Source of the DNA: Ahniella affigens | GTDB taxonomy: Bacteria > Pseudomonadota > Gammaproteobacteria > Xanthomonadales > Ahniellaceae | DNA length: 64,000 nucleotides | Assembly (NCBI RefSeq): GCF_003015185.1 | Contig: NZ_CP027860.1 | Coordinates: 930,001-994,000, forward strand | Direction of reading: 5' to 3' | In this document: in pieces, positions 1-10,282 of the stretch | Numbering within the stretch: the stretch's first letter is position 1 | Layout: each line of letters opens with the position of its first letter | Translations under genes and position numbers: made by a program | The notes under the pieces: model-generated | What the model saw: the letters and a program-made list of their open reading frames with translations, nothing else | The model's database searches: none | Told to the model about the DNA's origin: nothing

Positions 1-39
1 GCCGCCGAATTTGCTCACGTTGTGGCGTTGGGTACGCAT
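1..39 (-). CDS. Probable aspartate kinase, N-terminal fragment (cut by window edge)
   Basis: Thirteen codons from an ATG read off the left edge on the minus strand and give MRTQRHNVSKFGG. A short hydrophilic lead followed by V-x-KFGG at residue ~10 is how aspartate kinases begin (KFGGTS nucleotide-binding motif), including the bifunctional enzymes of Lysobacterales. It lies 37 bp downstream of mutY in the same direction. There is no convincing Shine-Dalgarno sequence and only four diagnostic residues are visible, so this is a suggestion, not a firm call. Confidence 0.4.
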   Translation of the reverse strand, partial: MRTQRHNVSKFGG

Positions 40-76
40 GGCGTGAGCGTACGCGTGAGCGTCGGGGCAGGCTGGT

Positions 77-1120
77 TCAATTCACCAGCAATGTTTTCAG
101 CAAGGTCTTGATCGGCTTGGGCAGGCCCAATGTCGGCAGTTGTGCACGCGATACCCATTGCAGCGGCCCCGGGTCCATCATGGCCGCTGTTGGCAAGACA
201 ACAGCCTCCAGCACCTCAGCACGCAACGTGAAGTGCGTGAACTTGTGGCGGAATTGGCTGAACGTCGACGTTGGTCCGATTCGCAATCGGTAATGCGCGT
301 CGCACCACGTGCCGGGGTCGGCGTCGACTGGCAGTTCGGGCAGGCTGTATAGCCCGCCCCAGATCCCACGCTCTGGTCGCCGCTCCAAGATCAGTCCGTG
401 TCCGCCGTCCTTGAGCAACAGCATGCGCGTGTGCCGTTCCGGCACCTGAGCCTTGGCGGTTTTTGCCGGAATGGTGGCAGTCAATCCGAGTTGTCTGGCC
501 TGGCAAATAGATTGGATCGGGCACATCAAACAGGCGGGTTGGCTCTGTGTGCACAGCGTGGCCCCGAAATCCATGATGGCCTGCGTGTAATCCGCTGCGC
601 GATGTGTGGGCAGCGCTGCCTCAGCCAATTGCCAGAGTCGCTGCTCGGCGTGGCGCTGTTCGACAGGTTCGGTGATGCCATGCACGCGGCTCAGCACACG
701 TTTGACATTGCCATCAAGCACCGCAGCAGGTTGGCCAAATGCTTGGCTCAAAATCGCCGCGGCGGTCGAACGCCCAATGCCTGGCAACTTGATCAAGTCA
801 ACCAGACTGGCCGGCAGCTGGCCGTGATGCTCGGCAACACAGACCTGCGCGGCGCGGTGCAGATTGCGGGCACGGCTGTAGTAGCCAAGACCTGCCCATT
901 GTGCGAGCACTGCATCAAGCGGTGCGCGCGCCAGATCAGGTAGTTCTGGAAACGCCTGCAGGAAGCGTTCGAAATACGGAATGACGGTGGTGACCTGGGT
1001 TTGCTGCAGCATGATTTCTGATAGCCACACCCGGTAGGGCGTGCGTGGATGTTGCCAGGGCAGATCATGGCGCCCATGCACGTCGAACCAGGCTAGCAAC
1101 GATTCAGCGAACCCACTCAT
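77..1120 (-). CDS. mutY: A/G-specific adenine DNA glycosylase MutY
   Basis: Base-excision repair enzyme that removes adenine mispaired with 8-oxoguanine. The 347-residue protein has the helix-hairpin-helix (LPGIGRSTAAAIL) followed by the catalytic Asp region (VLDGNVKRVL), the N-terminal Glu region EIMLQQTQV, and a [4Fe-4S] cluster loop with exact C-x6-C-x2-C-x5-C spacing near residues 195-211. The C-terminal third is the NUDIX-like 8-oxoG recognition domain (RPERGIWGGLYSLPE). Its ATG overlaps the stop of the upstream asmA-like gene by four bases, so the two are probably translationally coupled; asmA-mutY is a recurrent gammaproteobacterial pair. Confidence 0.97.
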   Translation of the reverse strand: MSGFAESLLAWFDVHGRHDLPWQHPRTPYRVWLSEIMLQQTQVTTVIPYFERFLQAFPELPDLARAPLDAVLAQWAGLGYYSRARNLHRAAQVCVAEHHGQLPASLVDLIKLPGIGRSTAAAILSQAFGQPAAVLDGNVKRVLSRVHGITEPVEQRHAEQRLWQLAEAALPTHRAADYTQAIMDFGATLCTQSQPACLMCPIQSICQARQLGLTATIPAKTAKAQVPERHTRMLLLKDGGHGLILERRPERGIWGGLYSLPELPVDADPGTWCDAHYRLRIGPTSTFSQFRHKFTHFTLRAEVLEAVVLPTAAMMDPGPLQWVSRAQLPTLGLPKPIKTLLKTLLVN

Positions 1121-2217
1121 GCCGGCGGTTGCGCGCGGGGCTCCGGTGCAGGCGCCGGCGCTGGTGCTTGCGGTGGCAGTGCGGTGCCGACGGTTTCTTC
1201 GAGCGGCTTGCCTTCGATGCTAAGGCGGACCCATTCGCTCATGCCGATGCGGAGGCGGGCCAGTTTGATCTGGCCCTGCAGTACATCAAGCAAGGCCATT
1301 GGCGGGTCGAGATGCGCGCGCCAATCCGCCGGCAGGCCGATATCCAGATCGATCGCTTCGCCAAACAACTGACCCACGGCGCGCAGGCGCAACGCGCCAT
1401 CAAGGTATCCACGCGTTTGCAGCGCGAGCGCGCTTTGCTGGTCAAGGTCGAGCGCATCCATGCCGATCCGCCGACTCAGGTCGCCCGTCTTCAGCGCGCC
1501 ATCAAACCCGAACTGCTGCAGATGGTTGAAGGCTGCGTTGCCGCTGATCTCGATGTTCGCGATGCCGGGATCCACATTCAGAGCAAACGGGCTCAGCTGC
1601 AGGTCGGGCCCGGCTTGGCTCGGCGTCAGCAGCGCGACAATGGGAATGTCCTGCTCTTGCTTCGGTAACCGGACTTGCAGTTCCAGGCGGGACATCTGGC
1701 CTGGTTGCAGCCGATCGAGGCTCAGCCCCTTGAGCGACCAGGAATCGTCAGGGCTGCTGCCTTGCCATTGCAACGCGTCGATCTGCAGCGGCGCCGTGAG
1801 CTCGGGCCATTGCCAGGGTTGCGCCGGTCCGAGATCGGCCGAATATTGTCTGTCCCACCAGGCACCCAGTGCCGGACCCTGCAAGATCAATGCCTCGACT
1901 TGCACACCGCCGAGTTGCAACGTGTCGCCACGGAGCGCCGACCAAGGCAGTTGAATGGACAGCTGGCGAGCCGCCGCGACGGTCGCCTCGCCGTCTTTCA
2001 AATTGACATCGCTGAGGCTGAGGCTCAGTTGGGGCCAAAAATCAAAGGTGCCCGGCTTGCTGCTGGTCAGGCTGAGGCCGGTTTCGCGCAGCACGAAGTC
2101 TTGCACGAAGCGAGTCAGGCGCTCGGAATCCTCGCGCAGGCGATTGATGGCAAGCAGGGTCAGGGCGAATGCTGGTATCAGCAGCAGCGCCCAAAATCGC
2201 AGGCGTGAACGACTCAT
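1117..2217 (-). CDS. AsmA family inner-membrane-anchored periplasmic protein
   Basis: The 366-residue product starts with a single hydrophobic helix (residues ~6-24, FWALLLIPAFALTLLAIN) and continues as a beta-rich periplasmic domain, the AsmA architecture. Family members are linked to outer-membrane biogenesis and inter-membrane lipid movement, but the exact role of this one is not visible. The ATG at 2217 was chosen because the more upstream in-frame start would run into ftsY; this start lies 4 bp after the ftsY stop. It overlaps mutY by 4 bp, giving a compact ftsY-asmA-mutY operon. Confidence 0.8.
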   Translation of the reverse strand: MSRSRLRFWALLLIPAFALTLLAINRLREDSERLTRFVQDFVLRETGLSLTSSKPGTFDFWPQLSLSLSDVNLKDGEATVAAARQLSIQLPWSALRGDTLQLGGVQVEALILQGPALGAWWDRQYSADLGPAQPWQWPELTAPLQIDALQWQGSSPDDSWSLKGLSLDRLQPGQMSRLELQVRLPKQEQDIPIVALLTPSQAGPDLQLSPFALNVDPGIANIEISGNAAFNHLQQFGFDGALKTGDLSRRIGMDALDLDQQSALALQTRGYLDGALRLRAVGQLFGEAIDLDIGLPADWRAHLDPPMALLDVLQGQIKLARLRIGMSEWVRLSIEGKPLEETVGTALPPQAPAPAPAPEPRAQPPA

Positions 2218-2221
2218 TCGC

Positions 2222-3253
2222 TCAACCTGCGCCGCCGCCGAGGTCGGTCGGCAGCAGACCGTCGAGGAACTCTTCGGCATCGAACGTGCGCAGATCAATC
2301 AACCCTTCGCCGACGCCGACGAAGCGAATCGGAATTCGAAACTCCCGAGCCAGAGCAAAGATCACGCCGCCCTTGGCGGTGCCATCGAGCTTGGTGACAA
2401 CGAGACCAGTCAGCCCAACCGTTTGGTGAAACTGCCGAACTTGCGAGACCGCGTTCTGGCCGGTATTGCCGTCCAAAACGAGCAGCGTTTCGTGCGGGGC
2501 ATCCGGATCCAGCTTGGTCAGCACGCGTTTGACCTTCGCCAGCTCATCCATCAGTCCGCCTTGCGTGTGCAAACGGCCGGCCGTGTCGGCAATCAGGACA
2601 TCGGCGCCGCGAGCCCGGGCCGCCTGGAGGCCGTCGAAAATCACCGACGCCGAATCGGCGCTACCTGTTTGCGCGATCACTGGAATCTGATTGCGCTCAC
2701 CCCACACTTTGAGCTGCTCGACCGCTGCGGCGCGAAAGGTGTCGCCCGCGGCGAGCATCACGCTTTGGCCCTCAAGCTTCAGCCAGCGCGCGATTTTGCC
2801 AATGCTCGTGGTCTTGCCCGCGCCATTGATCCCTACCACCAACATGACAAACGGCTTCTTGCTGGAATCGATCTGCAGTGGTTTTTCGACCGGACGCAGC
2901 AGGCTGAGCAGATGGCCCCGGACGGCGGCCATGAGCGCTGCGGCGTCTGCAAACTCGCGACCTTGCACTTTGGGGCGCAAGCGATTGAGCAGGTCTTCGG
3001 TTGCGCCCACGCCGACATCGGCCGTCAGCAGCAGGGTTTCCAACTCGTCGAGCAGGGCGTCGTCGAGCTTCGGATTGCCGGAGAACAAAGCACCCAGGCT
3101 TCGGCCCAGCATGCTGCTGCGCAGGCGGTCGCGCCAGTTGCCCTGTTCGAGCGGCGAGGTGTCGACCAATTCGGGCGCGTTGCTGACCTCGGCTGGGGCT
3201 GGGTTCGCGATTGGCGCTGCAACTTCGGGCTTCTTCTTGAAAAAACTGAACAT
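2222..3253 (-). CDS. ftsY: Signal recognition particle receptor FtsY
   Basis: GTPase receptor that docks SRP-ribosome complexes at the inner membrane. The 343-residue protein has a short N-terminal A region rich in Ala/Pro, then the N domain helical bundle and the G domain: P-loop GINGAGKTTSIGK, DTAGR (G3) and TKLDGTAKGG (G4), and the C-terminal GVGEGLIDLRTF segment typical of FtsY. It is divergent from rsmD across a 139-bp promoter-sized gap, an arrangement shared with many gammaproteobacteria, and heads the asmA-mutY group. Confidence 0.97.
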   Translation of the reverse strand: MFSFFKKKPEVAAPIANPAPAEVSNAPELVDTSPLEQGNWRDRLRSSMLGRSLGALFSGNPKLDDALLDELETLLLTADVGVGATEDLLNRLRPKVQGREFADAAALMAAVRGHLLSLLRPVEKPLQIDSSKKPFVMLVVGINGAGKTTSIGKIARWLKLEGQSVMLAAGDTFRAAAVEQLKVWGERNQIPVIAQTGSADSASVIFDGLQAARARGADVLIADTAGRLHTQGGLMDELAKVKRVLTKLDPDAPHETLLVLDGNTGQNAVSQVRQFHQTVGLTGLVVTKLDGTAKGGVIFALAREFRIPIRFVGVGEGLIDLRTFDAEEFLDGLLPTDLGGGAG

Positions 3254-3392
3254 GCGTTACTCGAAATCAGGGCGAATCCGCGAAAGCCTTGGCGGGGCAG
3301 GGCACCCGGGTCTGGCACGATGCACCGAGGCCAGATCGATCCGGACACTCAGGACTGTGCGGAGATAAGGGCGCAATCGTACACTGCAAGCG

Positions 3393-4561
<1,169 letters not shown>

Positions 4562-4752
4562 CCGGTTGGTCGGCACTGCGCTGCTCAACACCGGGCTGCC
4601 GGGGCAAGCGGTTGTTTCGGCAAGAAATCGTGGGTGGTTCCGACGTTTTTTTGCAGGCGGACATCCGGGCCCGTGTTTCTAGCTGGAAAACTTGCGACAA
4701 TTGCGGTACTGAAGTCGAAACCAAACCAACACCGAAAAAAGCGGGGAAGCTC

Positions 4753-5247
4753 ATGAAATCGATGATTCGTAATCTGATGCTGGTGCTGTTCGCGGCGCTG
4801 TCTTTGGCTGGCTGCAAAGAAGAAAAAGAAAAGCCAAAGAAGGAGCCGGTGGCGGTCGTGGTGCCGTCCGATCCAAACGATCTGCAAGCCTGGAAGAAGT
4901 ATTTGACTGGTGTCGTCCAGAACAACATGGGTGGCGTGCGCAGCCGTCCGTTCGTGTATTTCGTGCCGGCGGGCGATGACGATATCAGCAAGGAAGAAGC
5001 CCAGCGCCAGTTGGAAACAGTTCAAGACGTGGTGGTGCGCGGCGTGCTGCCGGGCAACATGCTGGCATTTGGCGGTCCTGACAAAGTGAAAGTGTCGAAC
5101 CTCGTCCTGAACGGCTTCAAGGATGTGCGCCCGAACTCGCTGAAGGGCGTCAAGGTGCTTGTGGTCGGTGCCGCGGCTGACGAACAGGCGATCCGCGATG
5201 TGCTGGCGCCAGGCGGCGCGGACTTCATTTTTGTGCCGCTGCCCTGA
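4753..5247 (+). CDS. Small predicted lipoprotein of unknown function
   Basis: A 164-residue protein with an N-terminal helix and a lipobox (LSLAGC at residues ~16-21) followed by a charged Lys/Glu linker (KEEKEKPKKE). The mature domain has short hydrophobic strands (VYFVPAG, VKVLVVGAA, DFIFVPLP) and no motif I recognise. It likely sits in the periplasm anchored to a membrane; the residue after Cys is Lys, so outer-membrane sorting is plausible. It stands alone between coaD and the ferredoxin gene and is followed by a strong terminator, suggesting a monocistronic unit. GGGGAAG upstream of the ATG is a plausible ribosome site. Confidence 0.75.
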   Translation: MKSMIRNLMLVLFAALSLAGCKEEKEKPKKEPVAVVVPSDPNDLQAWKKYLTGVVQNNMGGVRSRPFVYFVPAGDDDISKEEAQRQLETVQDVVVRGVLPGNMLAFGGPDKVKVSNLVLNGFKDVRPNSLKGVKVLVVGAAADEQAIRDVLAPGGADFIFVPLP

Positions 5248-5265
5248 AGTCCATGAACCAGATGA

Positions 5266-5304
5266 CGCGGCCTGTGCCTGGCACAGGTCGCGTTTTTCTT
5301 TTCT
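5266..5304 (+). terminator. Rho-independent terminator after the small lipoprotein gene
   Basis: A 13-base arm CGCGGCCTGTGCC pairs with GGCACAGGTCGCG (one G-U wobble) and is followed directly by TTTTTCTTTTCT. It lies 18 bp after the lipoprotein stop codon and before the ferredoxin start. Confidence 0.85.
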
Positions 5305-5313
5305 GATCCCGCT

Positions 5314-5592
5314 ATGGCCCTGCTGATCAACGAGCGCTGCATCAACTGCGATGTCTGCGAGCCCGCGTGTCCGAATCAGGCCATCAGCATGGGCCCGAGC
5401 ATCTATGTGATTGCGTTTGACCGCTGCACCGAGTGCGTCGGGCATTTTGATGAGCCGCAATGTGTACTGGTCTGCCCGGTCGAATGCATCGACATCGATC
5501 TTGCGCAACCAGAATCTCGCGACACCCTGCTTTTGAAGTATCAGCGTCTGACCCAGGCGGCGACCGACGCATTGACCTTGGAGTCTGTATGA
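5314..5592 (+). CDS. yfhL: YfhL-type 2[4Fe-4S] ferredoxin
   Basis: A 92-residue electron carrier with two cluster motifs: C9-x2-C12-x2-C15-x3-C19-P and C38-x2-C41-x8-C50-x3-C54-P. The eight-residue gap in the second motif is the hallmark of Allochromatium-type (Alvin) ferredoxins, as is the C-terminal extension. The redox partner is not known from the sequence. Its stop overlaps the ggt start (ATGA), so the two are probably cotranslated even though a functional link is not obvious. Confidence 0.93.
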   Translation: MALLINERCINCDVCEPACPNQAISMGPSIYVIAFDRCTECVGHFDEPQCVLVCPVECIDIDLAQPESRDTLLLKYQRLTQAATDALTLESV

Positions 5593-7316
5593 GCCCCATT
5601 CGAATCACCTTCGCACGCCTGCTTGGCGGAACTTTGCTGCTTGCCTCGATCACGCCCGCTTGGGCAGCCGAGCGCGCTGCCAATGCGCTGAAGCCCGGCG
5701 CCAACGCCATTGCCAGCGCCCACCACTTGGCAACCGATGCCGGGTTCGAGGTGCTGGCGGAAGGTGGCAACGCTTTTGACGCAGCCGTGGCGGTCAGTGC
5801 GGCGCTCGCTGTCGTCGAACCGAGCAGTTCAGGTTTGGGTGGGGGCGGTTTCTGGTTGCTGCATCGCGCCAGCGATGGTCGCGACTTGTTCATCGATGGG
5901 CGCGAAGTTGCGCCGGCCAAGGTGGATGCGAAGGCCTACCTGGATGCCGAAGGCAATCTGGATCGCGACAAGAGCGTTAATGGCGCGCTCGCGGCCGGAA
6001 TTCCCGGGCATCCGGCCGCATTGGTGCATTTGGCCGAACAATACGGCCGTCTGCCGCTGAAGCGTTCACTCGCGCCGGCGATTCGCTTGGCCGACCAGGG
6101 TTTTGCGTTGGAATCGCGCCTGCAAAGCATGATTGCCATCCGGCGCGATGTGATGCTCCGGTATCCGGCATCGGCGTCCGTTTTCTTGCGCAATGGCAAT
6201 GTGCCTGAACTCGGCACAATCATTAAACAACCGGATCTGGCCAAGACCTTCAAGCGCCTCGCCAAGCGCGGTGCCAAAGGCTTCTATCAGGGCAAGGTCG
6301 CCGAGATGTTGGTCGCCGGCGTGCAGGCGGCGGGCGGCAATTGGCAGCTGTCCGATCTGGCTGATTACCGAGTGAAAGAGCGCGAGCCGCTGCGGTTTCA
6401 GTATCGCGACTACCAGATCGTCAGCGCGCCACCGCCGTCCAGCGGTGGCGTGGTCATGGCGACGGTGTTCAACATTCTCGAAGGCTATGACTTCGGCAAT
6501 CTGAGTAGTGCGGATCAGACGCACTTGCTCGTCGAGTCAATGCGGCGCGCGTATCGCGATCGTAGCTATGTGCTCGGCGATCCGGATTTCGTCGACATGC
6601 CGCTGCAACGTCTTACCAGCAAGGATTACGCGGCCGGATTGCGCGCGGCCATTCGTCTCGACAAAGCCACGCCGTCGAGCAGTCTGCCCGAGGGCGCCAC
6701 CATTCATAGTGGTACTGACACCACGCACTTCTCTGTCATCGACGCCGACGGCAATCTGGTCGCGGCGACGATGAGCGTCAACTTGCCAATGGGCTCCGCT
6801 TTTATTCCCTCCGGCACCGGCGTGATCCTCAACAACGAAATGGATGACTTTGCGTTGAAGGCCAATGCCCCGAATGCCTATGGCTTGGTGGGCACCGATG
6901 CGAATGCGCCGGCGCCCGGCAAGCGCATGCTGTCGACGATGAGCCCGACGTTTGCATTCGGACCAACGCGCACCGCGGTGATCGGCACGCCGGGGGGCAG
7001 CCGCATTGCAACGATGGTGCTGCTTGGTCTGCTTGAATTCATGAACGGCAAGAGCGCAGAGGCGATCGTCAGTCGACCGCGCATTCACCATCAGTATCTG
7101 CCTGATGTCATTTCGACCGAGGCCAACGCGCTCAGTCGCGAGGACACCAAGGCGTTGCAAGCGCGTGGTCATACGATCAACGACAGCGAGCGGCCCTGGG
7201 GCAACATGCATGTGGTGATCTGGGATCGCACTCAGAATCAGCTCAGCGGCGCAGCCGATCCGCGGAGCCCAGTGGGTAGTGCTCGCGTCGAGCCCGCGCT
7301 TTTGGGCAAGCACTGA
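5589..7316 (+). CDS. ggt: Gamma-glutamyltransferase (periplasmic)
   Basis: N-terminal nucleophile hydrolase that transfers or hydrolyses the gamma-glutamyl group of glutathione. The ATG overlapping the ferredoxin stop gives a classic signal peptide (residues 1-24, ending TPAWA). The autoprocessing site is DTTHFSV, with the predicted nucleophile Thr378 becoming the first residue of a ~198-residue small subunit. GLGGGGFWLL, the oxyanion-forming NLPMGSAF and GTPGGSRI regions are intact. Total 575 residues, usual for the family. Confidence 0.96.
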   Translation: MSPIRITFARLLGGTLLLASITPAWAAERAANALKPGANAIASAHHLATDAGFEVLAEGGNAFDAAVAVSAALAVVEPSSSGLGGGGFWLLHRASDGRDLFIDGREVAPAKVDAKAYLDAEGNLDRDKSVNGALAAGIPGHPAALVHLAEQYGRLPLKRSLAPAIRLADQGFALESRLQSMIAIRRDVMLRYPASASVFLRNGNVPELGTIIKQPDLAKTFKRLAKRGAKGFYQGKVAEMLVAGVQAAGGNWQLSDLADYRVKEREPLRFQYRDYQIVSAPPPSSGGVVMATVFNILEGYDFGNLSSADQTHLLVESMRRAYRDRSYVLGDPDFVDMPLQRLTSKDYAAGLRAAIRLDKATPSSSLPEGATIHSGTDTTHFSVIDADGNLVAATMSVNLPMGSAFIPSGTGVILNNEMDDFALKANAPNAYGLVGTDANAPAPGKRMLSTMSPTFAFGPTRTAVIGTPGGSRIATMVLLGLLEFMNGKSAEAIVSRPRIHHQYLPDVISTEANALSREDTKALQARGHTINDSERPWGNMHVVIWDRTQNQLSGAADPRSPVGSARVEPALLGKH

Positions 7317-7324
7317 GCGTAACG

Positions 7325-9175
7325 ATGCCGATCCGACAACTTCCTGAGCAACTGATCAACCAGATCGCGGCGGGCGAGGTCATCGAGCGACCGGCGTCGG
7401 TAGTCAAGGAATTGGTCGAGAACGCGATCGACGCCGGTGCAACCCGCATCGAAGTGGAACTGGACGGCGGTGGTGTCAAGCTCGTCCGGATTCGGGACGA
7501 TGGCGGCGGCATTGCGCCTGACGAACTGCCACTGGCGTTGACTCGGCATGCCACGAGCAAGATCGGTTCGCTTGAAGATCTGGAGTCGGTGCAGAGCATG
7601 GGTTTTCGTGGCGAAGCCTTGCCGAGCATTGCGTCAGTGTCGCAGTTCCGCATCATCAGCCGTCGTCGGGACGATGCGCATGCCTCGATGATTGAGGCCG
7701 ACAATGGACGCTTGTCCGATGTACGTCCGGCCCAGCACCCGCCCGGCACCACGGTGGAAATGCGTGAGCTGTTTTTCAACGTGCCAGCGCGGCGCAAGTT
7801 TTTGAAGACCGAGCGGACGGAGCTCTCGCACATCGAAGATCAGTTGCGCGCAATGGCGTTGGCGCGGCCCGAAGTTGGGCTGCACCTGAAACATGCCGGC
7901 CGTGACCTGCTGCGGCTCAGTCGTGCGGAGTCCATTGCCGAGCGTGTCGATGCACTCCTGGGCGAATCGTTTCTGGAGCAGAGTCTCAGCATCGAGCATC
8001 ACGTCGCCGGGCTTAGCCTGCACGGATTTGTCGGGTTGCCCACCGCGGCACGCAGCAGCGCCGATCGGCAGTACTTCTTCGTCAATCGACGGCTCGTCAA
8101 GGATCGTGTGATCGCCCATGCGGTCAAGCAGGCGTATGCCGACGTGTTGTTCCACGGTCGTTACCCGACCTTTGTGCTGTTTCTCGATCTCGATCCCACC
8201 GCCGTCGACGTGAACGTGCACCCCGCCAAAGCCGAAGTGCGCTTCCGCGAGCAGCGCATGGTGCATGATTTCCTGTTTCGGAGCTTGCATGAGGCGCTGG
8301 CACAGACGCGCGCGGGCCAAGTGTCGACGCAAGCCAATACCAGCATGCTGGATCGGTTCGGGCCGGCGCCTGTGCAGAGTCAGCTGCGCGTCCAGGATTC
8401 TCTGCAAGGCTTTGCGGCACTTTATGGTGAGCGTGCCCCGGCGGCGCTTTTGACCAACGCGCCGGGCATCAGCGCTGATCGCCGGCAGTTCGACTCGTTG
8501 TTTTCGGCCGAACCCCATTCGGCGCCTGCGGCGATCCCATTGCCAGTGGGGTCGGCGCACGATGTATCAACGCCGGTCGCCGAGCCCGACGTGCCACCGC
8601 TTGGTTACGCATTGGGGCAGTTGCATGGCGTGTATCTGCTGGCACAAAACACGCATGGTCTGGTGTTGGTCGACATCCATGCCGCCCATGAGCGGATCAC
8701 CTACGAGCGCATGAAATCCGAGCGTGCCTGCGGCACGCTACCGGCGCAGCAGCTGCTGGTGCCGATTGCGTTGACGCTCAGTTCGCGCGACGTCGATGCC
8801 GCCGAACAGCATGCCGACGAATTGCTGCAGTTGGGCATCGAGATCAGCCGCACGGGTATTGATCGACTGGTGATCAAGCGGATCCCGCTCGCGTTGGCCG
8901 AGGCGAATGTGGAAGCGCTGCTCCGCGATGTGCTGGCAGAGTATGTCGAGCATGAAAAATCGCGCAAGCTGGAAGAGTTTCAGAACGAGTTGTTGGCGAC
9001 CATGGCCTGTCACGCCGCCATCCGTGCCAATCGGCGCTTGAGTATCCCCGAACTCAACGCCATTCTCAGACAAATGGAAGCGACCGAACGTTCGGGCCAA
9101 TGCAATCACGGACGGCCGACCTGGGTGCAGCTCAGTATGCAGGACCTGGATCGTTTGTTTCTGCGCGGACGCTGA
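7325..9175 (+). CDS. mutL: DNA mismatch repair protein MutL (endonuclease type)
   Basis: The N-terminal GHKL ATPase motifs are all present: ELVENAIDAGA, DDGGGI, RHATSKI and GFRGEALPSIASV. The C-terminal dimerisation domain carries D450-IHAAHERITYE, matching the metal-binding endonuclease motif D-x-HA-x2-E-x4-E, plus the accessory MACHAA and CNHGRP motifs. E. coli MutL lacks this motif, so this protein probably nicks DNA itself, as expected in lineages without MutH. 616 residues; starts 8 bp after ggt. Confidence 0.97.
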   Translation: MPIRQLPEQLINQIAAGEVIERPASVVKELVENAIDAGATRIEVELDGGGVKLVRIRDDGGGIAPDELPLALTRHATSKIGSLEDLESVQSMGFRGEALPSIASVSQFRIISRRRDDAHASMIEADNGRLSDVRPAQHPPGTTVEMRELFFNVPARRKFLKTERTELSHIEDQLRAMALARPEVGLHLKHAGRDLLRLSRAESIAERVDALLGESFLEQSLSIEHHVAGLSLHGFVGLPTAARSSADRQYFFVNRRLVKDRVIAHAVKQAYADVLFHGRYPTFVLFLDLDPTAVDVNVHPAKAEVRFREQRMVHDFLFRSLHEALAQTRAGQVSTQANTSMLDRFGPAPVQSQLRVQDSLQGFAALYGERAPAALLTNAPGISADRRQFDSLFSAEPHSAPAAIPLPVGSAHDVSTPVAEPDVPPLGYALGQLHGVYLLAQNTHGLVLVDIHAAHERITYERMKSERACGTLPAQQLLVPIALTLSSRDVDAAEQHADELLQLGIEISRTGIDRLVIKRIPLALAEANVEALLRDVLAEYVEHEKSRKLEEFQNELLATMACHAAIRANRRLSIPELNAILRQMEATERSGQCNHGRPTWVQLSMQDLDRLFLRGR

Positions 9176-9271
9176 ATTGCTGGAACTTCGCGCACCGGGC
9201 CAAAAACGCGAGCCAGCGCACAGTCCGGAATTGAATCGAAATTTGTAATCACCGCAGTACAGGAGACCGAC

Positions 9272-10282
9272 ATGAACCAGCTTCACGCCATTCGAGACCA
9301 TCGTTCGCTGCGAATCCGGCATTGGTTGGTGGCTTGGTTCTGTGTGATGTTGGCGGCGTGTGCGACCACTTCGGGCCCGAACTCCTCAAGCCGTGTGGTC
9401 GACAAAGCGCCGACGCCGCCAACGCCTGAGCATCAGGCCGACATCGAAACGTGGCGAGCGGCGCGCGTGGCGCGGCTGACAGCACCGGATGGCTGGCTCA
9501 GTCTCGTCGGCTTGCATTGGCTGACGGATGGCGAACAGACTGCCGGTTCTGGCGCCGACAATGCCATCCGGCTGGCCAGTGGTCCGGCGCGGCTCGGTGT
9601 ATTCAAGGTCACGCAACAGCAAGTGTGGTTCAACGCCGATCGCGGCCCGCAGGTATTCGTCAAGTACGGGGCACGCATGGAGCAGGACGCCGCGGGGCGC
9701 ATCTGGCATCTGCTGAGTGACGACGCTGCGGCCAAACCTACGGTGATTCGTTCCGAGCCGCTGACGGTGTACCTGATCATGCGCGGCGGTAAGCCGGCGT
9801 TGCGCGTCAAGGATCCAAACGCGCCGACCCGTGCTGGTTTTAAAGGAATCGACTACTTTCCGATTGATGCTGACTTTAAAGTGCAGGCACGATTTGTGCC
9901 TCACGCGGAACCAACTTATTTCGACATTCAAACGGTGCTCGGTACCATCGACAAAATGCAGACGCCAGGCGTTTTGTACTTCACGATTGCGGGCAAGGAA
10001 TACAGTTTGCATCCGGTGCTGGAAGAGGGCAGCGCAGATTGGTTCTTCATCTTTGCCGACCGCACCAATGGTCGCGAGACTTATGGTCCGGGTCGCTTCT
10101 TGTACGCGCCGCCCGCGGTCAATGGCGTTACCACCATCGACTTCAATCGGTCTTACAACCCGCCCTGCGCGTTTTCGGCTTACTCAACGTGTCCGCTGCC
10201 ACCGCCCGAGAATCGGCTGAATCTGCGCGTGACGGCGGGCGAGAAAAAGTATCGCGGTCCGGGCGGTCACGAAGGAATGTAG
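9272..10282 (+). CDS. DUF1684 family lipoprotein
   Basis: 336 residues with an N-terminal hydrophobic helix ending in a lipobox (MLAACATT, Cys ~30). The body matches the DUF1684 pattern: W-R-x-x-R-x-x-x-L-x-x-x-DGWLSLVGLHWL near the start and the C-terminal DFNRSYNPPCAFSAYSTCPLPP block, which carries the conserved N-P-x-C-A-F and C-P-x-P signature. The function of DUF1684 proteins is not established. AGGAG lies 7 bases before the ATG. Monocistronic by context. Confidence 0.85.
   Translation: MNQLHAIRDHRSLRIRHWLVAWFCVMLAACATTSGPNSSSRVVDKAPTPPTPEHQADIETWRAARVARLTAPDGWLSLVGLHWLTDGEQTAGSGADNAIRLASGPARLGVFKVTQQQVWFNADRGPQVFVKYGARMEQDAAGRIWHLLSDDAAAKPTVIRSEPLTVYLIMRGGKPALRVKDPNAPTRAGFKGIDYFPIDADFKVQARFVPHAEPTYFDIQTVLGTIDKMQTPGVLYFTIAGKEYSLHPVLEEGSADWFFIFADRTNGRETYGPGRFLYAPPAVNGVTTIDFNRSYNPPCAFSAYSTCPLPPPENRLNLRVTAGEKKYRGPGGHEGM

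Noticed and set aside
5022-5508. Minus-strand frames opposite the small lipoprotein and ferredoxin genes
   Set aside because: The plus strand has a lipobox protein, a terminator and a two-cluster ferredoxin in good context; the antisense frames have nothing.
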